The notes under the pieces were generated by a model that was not told the DNA's origin, searched no databases, and worked only from the letters and a program-made list of their open reading frames with translations. A stretch of DNA of 64,000 bases from a virus, in IMG/VR virus record IMGVR_UViG_3300043570_001741, positions 62,001 to 126,000 of that record; one strand, written 5' to 3'. Position numbers and translations under genes: made by a program. Each line of letters starts with the position of its first letter. The stretch's first letter is position 1. Positions 8,889 through 16,369 of the stretch are shown here, in pieces.

Positions 8889-9864
8889 AAAAACTAACAG
8901 CCGATTGACCGATGAGCGGTCAGCATTCAAACCCTTTAATTATCCATGGGCATATGATGCATGGTTGAAACATGAACAATCACATTGGTTGCATACGGAA
9001 GTACCAATGGCTGAAGATGTTAAAGATTGGAAAAAGAAACTATCTACAAGTGAGAAAGAGTTTTTGACCAATATTTTCCGTTTCTTTACACAAGGTGATA
9101 TTGACGTTGCAGGGGGTTATGTTAATAATTACTTGCCATATTTTCCACAACCAGAAGTTCGAATGATGTTGTTAGGCTTTGCAGCTCGTGAAGCATTACA
9201 CATTGCGGCTTATAGCCACTTGATTGAAACTCTTGGCCTGCCTGATACCACATACAACCAATTTATGGAGTATCAGGAGATGAAGGACAAACACGATTAT
9301 GTGATGAACATCTCAGCTCAGAATACTACAAAAGAAAATACAGCAACACATATTGCCGTGTTCTCAGCATTCACAGAGGGTATGCAACTGTTCAGCTCAT
9401 TTGTTATGTTGTTGAATTTCCCACGTACAGGTAAAATGAAGGGTATGGGTCAAATTGTTACTTGGTCTATTGTTGATGAAACAATGCATGCCGAGAACAT
9501 GATGAAGTTATTTAAGACCTATATACAAGAAAACAATGAAATCTGGAATGATGATTTGAAATCTAGAATCTACACCATTGCTGAAAAAATGGTTGAACTA
9601 GAAGATAAATTTATTGATTTGGCATTTAGTAGTGGTGAGATGGAAGGTCTTACAGCGGATGAATTGAAGAAATACATCCGTTACATTGCTGATAGAAGAC
9701 TCATTGGCCTTGGTATGAAAGGCATTTTTAAAGTTAAACGTAATCCACTCCCATGGGTTGAAGAAATGATTAATGCACCAACGCATACTAATTTCTTTGA
9801 GAACCGGTCTACTGACTATGCTAAGGCTGCTCATACTGGTACATGGGATAATGTGTGGGCTTAA
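8881..9864 (+). CDS. nrdB: Ribonucleotide reductase class Ia beta subunit
   Basis: 327 residues starting at ATG 8881, overlapping thioredoxin by 8 bases. Di-iron ligands are visible: Asp in FTQGD, Glu and His in REALH, Glu in FTEGMQ, and Glu and His in DETMHAE. The probable radical Tyr is in AAYSH, the position of E. coli Tyr122. This protein generates the tyrosyl radical used by NrdA. There is no intron or inserted endonuclease, unlike T4 nrdB. Confidence 0.95.
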   Translation: MIKKTNSRLTDERSAFKPFNYPWAYDAWLKHEQSHWLHTEVPMAEDVKDWKKKLSTSEKEFLTNIFRFFTQGDIDVAGGYVNNYLPYFPQPEVRMMLLGFAAREALHIAAYSHLIETLGLPDTTYNQFMEYQEMKDKHDYVMNISAQNTTKENTATHIAVFSAFTEGMQLFSSFVMLLNFPRTGKMKGMGQIVTWSIVDETMHAENMMKLFKTYIQENNEIWNDDLKSRIYTIAEKMVELEDKFIDLAFSSGEMEGLTADELKKYIRYIADRRLIGLGMKGIFKVKRNPLPWVEEMINAPTHTNFFENRSTDYAKAAHTGTWDNVWA

Positions 9865-9891
9865 TTTAAATACAACAAAAAAAGGATTAAT

Positions 9892-10329
9892 ATGAAAAAA
9901 TTACTAGTTATCGCACTTATGGTGCCTTTCATTGCTTTTGCTCAGGGCAAACAAAAACCTGGTGTGACATATGATGCAGTATTGACCAGAGTGGTTGATG
10001 GTGATACAGTTGCATTTCAAGCCAACTTTCTACCTGAACCACTAAAGAAAGAACTTAGCATTCGTGTCTTTGGTGTTGATACACCAGAGAAAGGCCATCG
10101 TGCATTGTGCCCTAGTGAGGCCACAAGAGGTGAAGCTGCAAGTGCTTTCACTAAGGCAGCCGTAAATGCTTCAACTAAGCGCCAAGTTGTCCTAATGGAT
10201 TGGGACAAGTATGGTGGCCGTGTGTTGGGTGATGTATTACTTGATGGTAAAAGTTTGCGCCAAATGTTAATTTCAAATGGCTTTGCCCGTGAATACTATG
10301 GCGAGGCAAAACAAAGCTGGTGTAACTAA
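9892..10329 (+). CDS. Secreted staphylococcal-nuclease-like thermonuclease
   Basis: 145 residues. A signal peptide (MKKLLVIALMVPFIAFA) is followed by an SNase/TNase domain with VVDGDT, RVFGVDTPE and DKYGGRVLGDV motifs carrying the Ca-binding Asp and catalytic Arg/Glu residues. Export to the periplasm is predicted, so it could attack incoming DNA or degrade nucleic acid during lysis. A strong AAAGGATTA ribosome site precedes the start. The stop overlaps the next gene as TAATG. Confidence 0.85.
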   Translation: MKKLLVIALMVPFIAFAQGKQKPGVTYDAVLTRVVDGDTVAFQANFLPEPLKKELSIRVFGVDTPEKGHRALCPSEATRGEAASAFTKAAVNASTKRQVVLMDWDKYGGRVLGDVLLDGKSLRQMLISNGFAREYYGEAKQSWCN

Positions 10330-10475
10330 TGGCTACACTACATCACGTATGCGATAACTGCGATTCACAATTCACAATCAAATATGATGTGGAAAAATGT
10401 GAAGATGATCCTCACTTCTGTCCATTCTGTAGCGAATACATACTAGAGAATGACACAGAAGATGAGGATGATTAA
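10329..10475 (+). CDS. Small zinc-ribbon protein, 48 aa
   Basis: Two Cys pairs (VCDNCD at residues 8-11 and FCPFCS at 31-34) form a zinc-ribbon pattern; the rest is acidic. The start overlaps the nuclease stop and the end overlaps the next gene, so it is inside a coupled run. It resembles small T4-like zinc-finger proteins of unknown role. Confidence 0.65.
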   Translation: MATLHHVCDNCDSQFTIKYDVEKCEDDPHFCPFCSEYILENDTEDEDD

Positions 10476-10876
10476 TGTGGTTATATAACAATATAGAATT
10501 TACAGAAGACATGGTTGGTGATTGGTTTGGGTATATCTACGAAATCACCAACCTCATCGATGGCCGCAAGTATGTGGGTAAGAAATTATTCACACGAGCT
10601 GGTACAAAACAAATCAAAGGTAAAAAGAAAAAGGTTCGCCTTTCCTCTGGATGGGCGAACTATTGGTCTTCGTCCAGAGAATTGCAAGAAGATGTTAAAA
10701 AACTAGGAGAGAAGAACTTCAGTCGTAAGATATTGTACCTATGTAAAACTAGGTCAGAATGTTCATATAGAGAAACTAAGGAGATTTTTATCAGAGATGC
10801 ACTACTAACCACGGAGTATTATAATAGTTGGGTTTCGTGTAAGATACACAAGGCTCACGTATTGAATAAACTATGA
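10475..10876 (+). CDS. GIY-YIG nuclease-like protein
   Basis: 133 residues with the GIY-YIG core near the N-terminus (GYIYEITNLIDGRKYVGKK), a Lys-rich loop, and a conserved SSSREL element, then YRETKEIF and DALLTTEYYNSW. This single-domain form is common in T4-like phages and resembles free-standing homing or repair endonucleases. No DNA-binding extension is seen. It is coupled to the genes on both sides. Confidence 0.75.
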   Translation: MWLYNNIEFTEDMVGDWFGYIYEITNLIDGRKYVGKKLFTRAGTKQIKGKKKKVRLSSGWANYWSSSRELQEDVKKLGEKNFSRKILYLCKTRSECSYRETKEIFIRDALLTTEYYNSWVSCKIHKAHVLNKL

Positions 10877-10920
10877 AACATTGTAAAGAACCTGATTCGT
10901 TACCTAAGAGAAGGAAAACC

Positions 10921-11667
10921 ATGGCTCGTAAGACAACCGCCAATACAATCATTGAAACCGAAAGAGTTTCAAGACCATCCAATCACCTCAGACTGAGGCT
11001 TGATGACCTTAAAACATTTGACCCGTTGACAGAAAATCAAAAACTATTCTTTGATGCATACAAACGTGGAGATTATTTTGTAGCACTACATGGTGTTGCA
11101 GGTACAGGTAAAACCTTTTGTGCCTTGTATAAGGCCATTGAAGAAGTCATGGACAAATCTAACCCATTTGCTAAGATTATTATTGTTCGCTCTGCCGTAC
11201 AGAGCCGTGAGATTGGTCACCTGCCAGGTGATGTAAATGAGAAGATGGAAATCTATCAACAACCGTATCGCCAAATCTGTGAGACACTATTTGGTCGCAA
11301 GGACGCATGGGATAGACTAGAGGAACAAGGCCACATTGAATTCATATCTACATCATTCATTCGTGGTATGTCCTTTGATGATGCTATCATTATCGTGGAT
11401 GAGATGCAGAATATGACCTTTGAAGAAATAGATACAGTTATGACCCGTGTTGGTTACCGCTCAAAGATTATATGGTGTGGTGATTACAGGCAGACCGACC
11501 TGAATAAGAAGAAGAATGACGTAACAGGCATTCTCAAATTCTTTGATGTAGCACACCACATGAATGCCTTCACTCGCATTGAGTTTACACCTGATGACAT
11601 TGTACGCTCATCATTGGTTAAAGATTACATTCTTGCCAAACTACAATATGAGGATGCAATGGACTAA
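10921..11667 (+). CDS. phoH: PhoH-like ATPase
   Basis: About 248 residues. Walker A is GVAGTGKT (residues 58-65) and Walker B is IIIVDEMQN; these and the IRGMSFDDA stretch are typical of PhoH. The ATG at 10921 has a GAGAAGG ribosome site. A start at 10873 overlapping the previous stop (ATGA) would add 16 residues and cannot be excluded. PhoH proteins are abundant in aquatic phages; an RNA helicase/ATPase role is suspected. Confidence 0.9.
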   Translation: MARKTTANTIIETERVSRPSNHLRLRLDDLKTFDPLTENQKLFFDAYKRGDYFVALHGVAGTGKTFCALYKAIEEVMDKSNPFAKIIIVRSAVQSREIGHLPGDVNEKMEIYQQPYRQICETLFGRKDAWDRLEEQGHIEFISTSFIRGMSFDDAIIIVDEMQNMTFEEIDTVMTRVGYRSKIIWCGDYRQTDLNKKKNDVTGILKFFDVAHHMNAFTRIEFTPDDIVRSSLVKDYILAKLQYEDAMD

Positions 11668-11698
11668 GGCAATAGAGTTCGGACTCTAGTGAAAAATG

Positions 11699-11727
11699 TT
11701 GCAGCTGCACATATATAATAGTATAAT
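11699..11727 (+). promoter_or_regulatory. Sigma70-type promoter after phoH
   Basis: TTGCAG at 11699-11704, 17 bases, then TATAAT at 11722-11727. It lies after the phoH stop and behind a small hairpin (TAGAGT, TCGG loop, ACTCTA) at about 11673-11688. The expected start is near 11735, just ahead of the ATG at 11747. Confidence 0.5.
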
Positions 11728-11746
11728 CACTAATATCGTAAACACT

Positions 11747-11905
11747 ATGTTCAAACTCTTTTCTTACCTATTATCCTTCTTTGAAGGCACCAGTTACCAA
11801 TCACGCTTGGACAGATACCTTTCCAATCGTAGTGTAACTGATGCATCACAGCTAGAATACTATGTCAGAGAGTTTGAACGTAATCAACATAAGGCATATC
11901 TGTGA
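11747..11905 (+). CDS. DUF3563-like small protein
   Basis: 52 residues. The pattern (Phe-rich N-terminus, then a RLDRYLSNRSVTDASQLEYYVREFER helix) matches the DUF3563 family found in proteobacteria and their phages. The start at 11747 fits the upstream promoter and the family length; an upstream in-frame ATG at 11696 would precede the predicted transcript start. Function is unknown. The stop overlaps the next gene as GTGA. Confidence 0.65.
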   Translation: MFKLFSYLLSFFEGTSYQSRLDRYLSNRSVTDASQLEYYVREFERNQHKAYL

Positions 11906-12006
11906 AAAACATTCTAAACACTATTTACAAAGCATTTGTAACCCTTGGTAGTTTCACTAAGGAATACCGAGAAACCAAATACGGTGCATACCGCACCGGC
12001 AAATAA
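11902..12006 (+). CDS. Small protein, 34 aa, GTG start
   Basis: A 34-codon frame starts with GTG in a GTGA overlap and ends at TAA 12004-12006. The peptide is basic with several aromatic residues (KNILNTIYKAF, ending AYRTGK). The coupling and the absence of any other gene here support it, but such a short frame could be fortuitous. Confidence 0.4.
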   Translation: MKNILNTIYKAFVTLGSFTKEYRETKYGAYRTGK

Positions 12007-12029
12007 CCTATCGTCTAAGGAGATAAACC

Positions 12030-12278
12030 ATGGCCAATTCTATTTTTACACCATTATATTTTGCAAACTACTTCGTTGACCAAGTACAAGATGCAAAGAA
12101 CAAGGTCGTTGACACATTCGTGTTTGATGACAAAATCAAAGAATCTATTAAAGATTTCGTTGAAGCACAACGCTCATTCACAAAACAAGTGAACCGTACA
12201 ACCAATGAGGTGGCTGAGTTGACTACAGTAACTCTCAAAGAAATGGCTGAGAAGACAGTCAAAGCCGCTAAGATTTAA
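12030..12278 (+). CDS. Small helical protein, phasin-like
   Basis: 82 residues with a strong AAGGAG ribosome site. The sequence is amphipathic-helical (DFVEAQRSFTKQVNRTTNEVAEL), reminiscent of short phasin or apolipoprotein-like helices. There are no Cys and no membrane segment. It follows the DUF3563-like gene. Function is unknown. Confidence 0.65.
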   Translation: MANSIFTPLYFANYFVDQVQDAKNKVVDTFVFDDKIKESIKDFVEAQRSFTKQVNRTTNEVAELTTVTLKEMAEKTVKAAKI

Positions 12279-12286
12279 TTGTTATA

Positions 12287-12317
12287 CATATGCTTTGGAG
12301 GATATCTGAAGCATATG
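12287..12317 (+). promoter_or_regulatory. Hairpin holding the ribosome site and start codon of the next gene
   Basis: CATATGCTT (12287-12295) pairs perfectly with AAGCATATG (12309-12317). The 13-base loop contains the Shine-Dalgarno GGAGG (12297-12301), and the last three bases of the 3' arm are the ATG of the following gene. When folded, the SD is exposed but the start codon is paired, so the hairpin is likely to tune initiation. Confidence 0.55.
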
Positions 12318-12569
12318 AAAAAACTAGTAGCGCATCGTGCAAATAAACGATTTATGGATATAGCATTCAAATCACAATCGTGGCAACCAACTGAACGCAA
12401 TGGATGGATTATAAAATTCTCCATTTTTAATGATGACAAGATATTGTTTGTGTTTCTCTCCAGATATACAGGCCAGACAGTTATCAGAGAGTTTGGTGAT
12501 GAAGATGCCGCTGTGGACTATATCAACCTCATAACCGATTTAGATGCCGAAGAATGGCACGTACTATAA
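12315..12569 (+). CDS. Hypothetical phage protein
   Basis: 84 residues from ATG 12315 inside the hairpin arm; an upstream TTG at 12279 is less likely because GGAGG at 12297 serves the ATG. The protein has a basic start (MKKLVAHRANKRF), a KFSIFNDDKILFVFLSRYTG beta-rich centre and an acidic end. No family is recognised. A strong terminator follows. Confidence 0.6.
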   Translation: MKKLVAHRANKRFMDIAFKSQSWQPTERNGWIIKFSIFNDDKILFVFLSRYTGQTVIREFGDEDAAVDYINLITDLDAEEWHVL

Positions 12570-12577
12570 TCAGGTAT

Positions 12578-12604
12578 AAACCCGCTTCGGCGGGTTTTCT
12601 TTTT
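12578..12604 (+). terminator. Rho-independent terminator
   Basis: An 8-bp perfect stem (AAACCCGC with GCGGGTTT) has a TTCG tetraloop and is followed by a T-rich tract (TCTTTT). It lies between the stop at 12569 and a new transcription unit starting near 12670. An almost identical stem-loop ends the gp32 unit at 52171. Confidence 0.85.
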
Positions 12605-12669
12605 GGCCACTATATAATTGTACCGCAATAAAATTATGGTTAGTATATAATGTTACATTAGGAGGAAAC

Positions 12670-12891
12670 ATGAATGATAAGTTGAAAGAGATTGCCCTAC
12701 ATGCAGGTGGCAGTCATTACCCTGTTGTTGGTGGGGAAACACTAGAGAAATTTGCCCGTCTATTGATTGCCGAGTGCATTGATGCGGTAAAGAATACACC
12801 AACAACAGCCGCATTTACTACATTTGACAAAGCTGTGGTTGATAATACGATTGCAAATAGTGTCAAAGCCATTGAGCAGAGGTTTCTATGA
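12670..12891 (+). CDS. Small phage protein of the KFA-LI-EC family (copy 1)
   Basis: 73 residues with a GGAGGAAAC ribosome site. The N-terminal pattern (KLKEIALHAG...LEKFARLLIAECI) is shared with two genes at 20726 and 20914. The second half diverges (VDNTIANSVKAIEQRF). The family is common in tailed phages; the role is unknown. TATAAT at 12646-12651 may be a -10 box but has no convincing -35. The stop overlaps the next start as ATGA. Confidence 0.7.
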   Translation: MNDKLKEIALHAGGSHYPVVGGETLEKFARLLIAECIDAVKNTPTTAAFTTFDKAVVDNTIANSVKAIEQRFL

Positions 12892-13307
12892 AAATAGGCT
12901 TTACCTGTTCGGCATTTGATTTACTACATGCCGGTCACATTCTAATGCTCAAAGAGGCAAAGGCACAATGTGACCACCTGATTGTTGGGTTACAGACTGA
13001 CCCAACCATTGACAGAGCAACTAAGAATAAACCTATCCAAAGCGTCTTGGAACGATACATCCAACTGTCCGCAGTAAAGTATGTGGATGAGATAGTGGTT
13101 TATGAAACAGAGCATGACCTGTTACAAATACTCAAGGCATACAATATTGATATTCGGGTATTAGGAGAAGAATATGAGAACAAGCCATTTACTGGCCATG
13201 ACCTACGAATTGAAACACACTTCAATAAACGTACCCATAGTTTTTCCACTACCGAATTGAGAAACCGTGTCATTGACAGGTACAATGAGCAGGAGTATAA
13301 GAAATGA
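12888..13307 (+). CDS. Cytidylyltransferase-like nucleotidyltransferase
   Basis: 139 residues. It has an HxGH motif (LHAGH) near residue 15 and a conserved STTELRNRV near the C-terminus, as in glycerol-3-phosphate cytidylyltransferase (TagD) and related enzymes. It probably activates a phosphorylated small molecule with CTP. A second enzyme of this class is at 37967, but the two differ in their closing motif. ATGA couplings lie on both sides. Confidence 0.85.
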   Translation: MKIGFTCSAFDLLHAGHILMLKEAKAQCDHLIVGLQTDPTIDRATKNKPIQSVLERYIQLSAVKYVDEIVVYETEHDLLQILKAYNIDIRVLGEEYENKPFTGHDLRIETHFNKRTHSFSTTELRNRVIDRYNEQEYKK

Positions 13308-13441
13308 TAGACCTCATAAATGCCTTTATGATGGGTGTATTTGCCACACTACTGTATCAAATTGTGAGAGAATTAGACCTCGTTGGTAATTTAATACAAT
13401 TATTTAAAGATTGGTCTAATAATGAGCAAACAAGAAGATAA
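13304..13441 (+). CDS. Small membrane protein, 45 aa
   Basis: Starts in an ATGA overlap with the nucleotidyltransferase stop and overlaps the next gene by 20 bases. One hydrophobic helix (INAFMMGVFATLLYQIV) is followed by a charged tail. The coupling supports translation; the role is unknown. Confidence 0.5.
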   Translation: MIDLINAFMMGVFATLLYQIVRELDLVGNLIQLFKDWSNNEQTRR

Positions 13442-13673
13442 AGACAAACGAAGCAGCCGCATTCATGCCGATGAAACTGCTGTTAAGAAACAGGTTAAGA
13501 TTGCTAAAGTGCATGGCATTGAGGTGAAAGAACCTCATAAGTTTGCCAAGCACCATGCGCTAGATTGCGGCAACCCTAATTGTCCAATGTGTGCTAGTCC
13601 ACGTAGAATATACAAAGAGCCAACTATACAAGAGAAATCATTTCAACAAACTGAAAATTGGAATAAAGAGTGA
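13422..13673 (+). CDS. Conserved phage protein with CGNPNCPMC motif
   Basis: 83 residues, Lys-rich N-terminus. The central HKFAKHHALDCGNPNCPMC tract has Cys and His residues spaced for one zinc site. I recall this KHHALxCGNPxCxxC pattern from many T4-like phages, with no known function. It overlaps the cupin start as GTGA. Confidence 0.75.
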   Translation: MSKQEDKDKRSSRIHADETAVKKQVKIAKVHGIEVKEPHKFAKHHALDCGNPNCPMCASPRRIYKEPTIQEKSFQQTENWNKE

Positions 13674-14017
13674 ATCATTATCAAAACTATAACATTAATG
13701 GCGATGTGTACCGAGACACCGAGGTCTATTCTGTTATAGATAACCTACAGTTGGATAAGCTTGTATTGTCTCAGGTCACCTTGCATAAGCATCAGGAGAC
13801 TAGAGGCCATGTGCATGATGGCTGTGAAGAAGTATATTTCTTCCAGTTTGGCCAAGGTCATATGGTTATTGGTACTGAGTCTGAAACCGTAACTGCTGGT
13901 TCTATTGTATTGGTGCCAGATGGCCAGTTTCATAGAGTTATCAATACAGGCCTATCCGACCTTGTATTTCATACAGTTTACAACAAGACACAAAGCAGAA
14001 CAGTATATGCAAAATAA
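13670..14017 (+). CDS. Cupin-domain protein
   Basis: 115 residues from a GTG start that overlaps the previous stop. A single cupin barrel is visible: a first metal motif HVHDGCEEVYFF followed by GxGHMVIG, and a second motif VPDGQFHRVINTG. The His/Glu set suggests a bound metal. Small cupins in phages may be sugar isomerases or sensors; the substrate cannot be told. Confidence 0.8.
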   Translation: MNHYQNYNINGDVYRDTEVYSVIDNLQLDKLVLSQVTLHKHQETRGHVHDGCEEVYFFQFGQGHMVIGTESETVTAGSIVLVPDGQFHRVINTGLSDLVFHTVYNKTQSRTVYAK

Positions 14018-14189
14018 CCATTGGGGTGAACCGGATGATATCGAGCCAATGCCAGATTGGATGTTGGCTGAGACACACCGCAACCCGAACTACAGACCAT
14101 CCAGAGGCAAGAGTTTAACCGAGATGATTGAAGATGCCTTGAAGAAACCTCCAGTACCAATTATCATACAGGAACCAAGAAATGATTAA
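14007..14189 (+). CDS. Hypothetical protein, 60 aa
   Basis: Starts at ATG 14007, 11 bases before the end of the cupin gene. It is Pro-rich and acidic (WGEPDDIEPMPDWM) and ends with PPVPIIIQEPRND. The next gene overlaps by 8 bases. No motif is recognised. Confidence 0.55.
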   Translation: MQNNHWGEPDDIEPMPDWMLAETHRNPNYRPSRGKSLTEMIEDALKKPPVPIIIQEPRND

Positions 14190-14595
14190 CTTTAAAACCT
14201 TTCTTAATGAACGTGTCCGAGTTGGCCGAGTACAACGCTTTGGCGCCAAGGCACATGATGAGTGGCGTAAGAACTTTGACCCAACAGGTACCAAAGAACG
14301 AATTAAGGACAATAGTGATGGTACAAAGGGCAATATCAATGTGCCGTTTGATAAATTACATCCTGATTGGAAACGAGAAAACCTTGCCGCAGGTAAGGCT
14401 GCAATGGATGCTAACAGAATACATCCAAAAGATACTGAAAAGGCTGCAGAGCATGTCCACAATGAGTGGATGAAACGTAATCCAAAGGGTGAACACAATG
14501 CCTCTCAGCATGTACCATATAACCAACTATCTGAACCTGAGAAAGAAAAAGATAGAGTCCATGTCCGAAGAATGCAGAGGATAAAGAATAGATGA
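14182..14595 (+). CDS. RyR-domain-like conserved phage protein
   Basis: 137 residues, highly charged. The C-terminal part has VPYNQLSEPEKEKDR, the signature helix region of RyR-type repeats; a related half (VPFDKLHPDWKRENL) precedes it, so the protein may hold two degenerate copies. Such proteins occur in T4-like phages near small early genes. It may bind a nucleotide-type ligand, but this is inference from the eukaryotic domain. Confidence 0.65.
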   Translation: MINFKTFLNERVRVGRVQRFGAKAHDEWRKNFDPTGTKERIKDNSDGTKGNINVPFDKLHPDWKRENLAAGKAAMDANRIHPKDTEKAAEHVHNEWMKRNPKGEHNASQHVPYNQLSEPEKEKDRVHVRRMQRIKNR

Positions 14596-14732
14596 TTGAA
14601 TTCAAAGATTTACAATCGGATGATCCGATTATTCAAGGAGAACTTGATATGCTAAAAGAACTAAACCCTGTATTCCTACGCATAGAAGAACTGCCGGATG
14701 ATTATGAAATGACGCCTTACCATGACCATTGA
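14592..14732 (+). CDS. Small acidic protein, 46 aa
   Basis: Starts in an ATGA overlap with the previous stop. It is acidic, with a LDMLKELNPVFLRIEELPDDYEM stretch split by Pro residues, ending in HDH. Coupling on both sides argues for translation. No family is recognised. Confidence 0.5.
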   Translation: MIEFKDLQSDDPIIQGELDMLKELNPVFLRIEELPDDYEMTPYHDH

Positions 14733-14799
14733 TTTCATTATTTTTATTGCAATAATAGTCGTTACCATTTGTGTAATAGCATGGGACAAGAACAAGTGA
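14722..14799 (+). CDS. Tiny single-pass membrane peptide, 25 aa
   Basis: A 25-residue frame with nearly all hydrophobic residues (IIFIAIIVVTICVIAW) and a DKNK tail. It overlaps the genes on both sides (11 bases upstream, TGATG downstream). It may be a real membrane micropeptide, but its size makes this uncertain. Confidence 0.35.
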   Translation: MTIDFIIFIAIIVVTICVIAWDKNK

Positions 14800-15041
14800 T
14801 GCACCAGAAGATGAGTAATCCAACCAATATTCCAACACCTCAAACCTTCCACGTTGAGATGATGATAGACCCTGTACTATTTGAAAAGATAATGAGTGAT
14901 GAGAAATACAAAGAGCATATCAAAGACAGGTTAGCCATTGATTTGGCCAAACATTTGCTTGAGAGTGCCCGTACCACATTCACCTATTCAGAGGACATTG
15001 ATAGTGATAACTACTATGTCCGTGCGAAGATAATAGTATGA
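14799..15041 (+). CDS. Hypothetical protein, 80 aa
   Basis: The ATG at 14799 overlaps the preceding TGA. The middle (MMIDPVLFEKIMSDEKYKEHI) and a closing YSEDIDSDNYYVRAKIIV strand suggest a small alpha/beta protein. The stop overlaps the HNH gene start as ATGA. Upstream in-frame starts at 14769 and 14781 are less likely. Confidence 0.55.
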   Translation: MHQKMSNPTNIPTPQTFHVEMMIDPVLFEKIMSDEKYKEHIKDRLAIDLAKHLLESARTTFTYSEDIDSDNYYVRAKIIV

Positions 15042-15538
15042 AACTAGATTTTTGTGCCGTTTGCGGTGTAACAACCGATTTACACCAACACCATATAGAA
15101 CCAGTCATTATGACCGGTGTTAAAAGAAAAAAACTAAAAGGTTATGATCCGAATAAGAAGCTGAAAGAGTGTGAACCGACTGAAGTATTTGCTTGGTTAT
15201 TTGACCAAGGCATTATATCCGATGATGGTGAGATAACCGTATGCTCATATCATCATCACCTGATCCACGGTATAGTTAAATTTCAATTAGCAGAACATCA
15301 TAAGTTAATTAGAGAAGGCCAACAAAAGGCTCGAGCAAGAGGTGTAAAATTTGGTAGACCAACTAAACAAGATGACCAAACTATATTCAAAGTAAAAGAA
15401 TTAAGAGAATCCGGTGTAGGTATTAAGAAAATTGCTAAAGAACTTAGCCTTGGTATAGGTACGGTCTATAGTATAATGGAAAAGACCAATGAACCAACCT
15501 TTGCGGACATGTATAAGGATCGGTATAATAATGGATGA
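15038..15538 (+). CDS. HNH-type nuclease fused to a resolvase-type HTH
   Basis: 166 residues. The N-terminus has a CAVCG pair, a QHHIEP motif and a later CSYHHHLIHG, which together form an HNH/zinc fold. A linker RARGVKFGRP leads to a helix-turn-helix (VKELRESGVGIKKIAKEL, GIGTVYSIM) like the C-terminal domain of serine recombinases. There is no recombinase catalytic domain, so the HTH probably gives a homing-type endonuclease its site recognition. Confidence 0.75.
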   Translation: MKLDFCAVCGVTTDLHQHHIEPVIMTGVKRKKLKGYDPNKKLKECEPTEVFAWLFDQGIISDDGEITVCSYHHHLIHGIVKFQLAEHHKLIREGQQKARARGVKFGRPTKQDDQTIFKVKELRESGVGIKKIAKELSLGIGTVYSIMEKTNEPTFADMYKDRYNNG

Positions 15539-16103
15539 AATATACCAACCAGACCACTGGCGTAGTATATCCAGACTAGTCTCCGACATTGCCTTGCCTA
15601 TCTTTCCACATATAAAAGGGAAGAAACTAAAGTCGGAGATTATGTCCAACCTGTTCGAAACCCAATCGGCCAAGTATTTCAATTCAATTAATATACCAAC
15701 CCAATCTGCTCAGAACGACCGAGAACCAGACCTATTATTCACCGACCATTCAGTTGAGATAAAGGTTTCTGGTATAGACCATCCATTCACCAAGAATGCT
15801 AAGTGGATGGGTGGTAAGTATAGTAAGAGAGAATGTGATTATATCTTTATCCTCTGGTACTACCAACAACCAACCGATAATTATATCATAGAAGAACCAG
15901 AATACCTGTCCTTTGCCATAATCCAATGCCATTCCACTATAGAGGACTGGAAGACAATAGACAACGATAAGAATAATTACTATGCCACCGTTATGTCCCT
16001 TGATAGAATCTATAGTAAACCACATAGAATACTGTTAGGGAATAAGGTGATAGATGATATAGTCCTTGAGAATACCTATGAAACCAAAAACATTCACATA
16101 TAA
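15531..16103 (+). CDS. Probable PD-(D/E)XK endonuclease
   Basis: 190 residues starting at ATG 15531, overlapping the previous gene by 8 bases. The tract EPDLLFTDHSVEIKVSG matches a PD...ExK active site, with a further WMGGKYSKRECDYIFILWYY strand. This resembles restriction-type or phage recombination nucleases. Neighbouring HNH and HTH domains suggest a module of mobile or defensive nucleases. Confidence 0.65.
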   Translation: MDEIYQPDHWRSISRLVSDIALPIFPHIKGKKLKSEIMSNLFETQSAKYFNSINIPTQSAQNDREPDLLFTDHSVEIKVSGIDHPFTKNAKWMGGKYSKRECDYIFILWYYQQPTDNYIIEEPEYLSFAIIQCHSTIEDWKTIDNDKNNYYATVMSLDRIYSKPHRILLGNKVIDDIVLENTYETKNIHI

Positions 16104-16305
16104 CGAAATAATAAAATTCTTCCTGGCCAATGGTCTGCCACTATCAGATAAACAAGTATATCTAATAGGGACAAAGGTAAAGGAAGAACTGGCCGCATTA
16201 GAGATATACCATATAGAGCAGAAGAAAAAGCGAGAGGCCAAGATGCTTAAAATGGTAAAAAGAAAAGAATCCAAACAAAAAAGTAAAACCTCTGTGGATA
16301 ACTAG
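16078..16305 (+). CDS. Basic hypothetical protein, 75 aa
   Basis: Starts at ATG 16078, 26 bases inside the nuclease gene. The first half is helical (TYNEIIKFFLANGLPLSDKQVYL) and the second is very Lys-rich (EQKKKREAKMLKMVKRK), suggesting nucleic-acid contact. No family is recognised. Confidence 0.55.
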   Translation: MKPKTFTYNEIIKFFLANGLPLSDKQVYLIGTKVKEELAALEIYHIEQKKKREAKMLKMVKRKESKQKSKTSVDN

Positions 16306-16369
16306 TGTATAACCTGTGTATAAGTAGGTAGTAACCGACCTGTAGTAAACCAGCGAGAATCCGTGACCA

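Noticed and set aside
12613-12651. Promoter before the 12670 gene
   Set aside because: TATAAT is present twice but no -35 lies at 16-18 bases; too weak to list as a separate feature.
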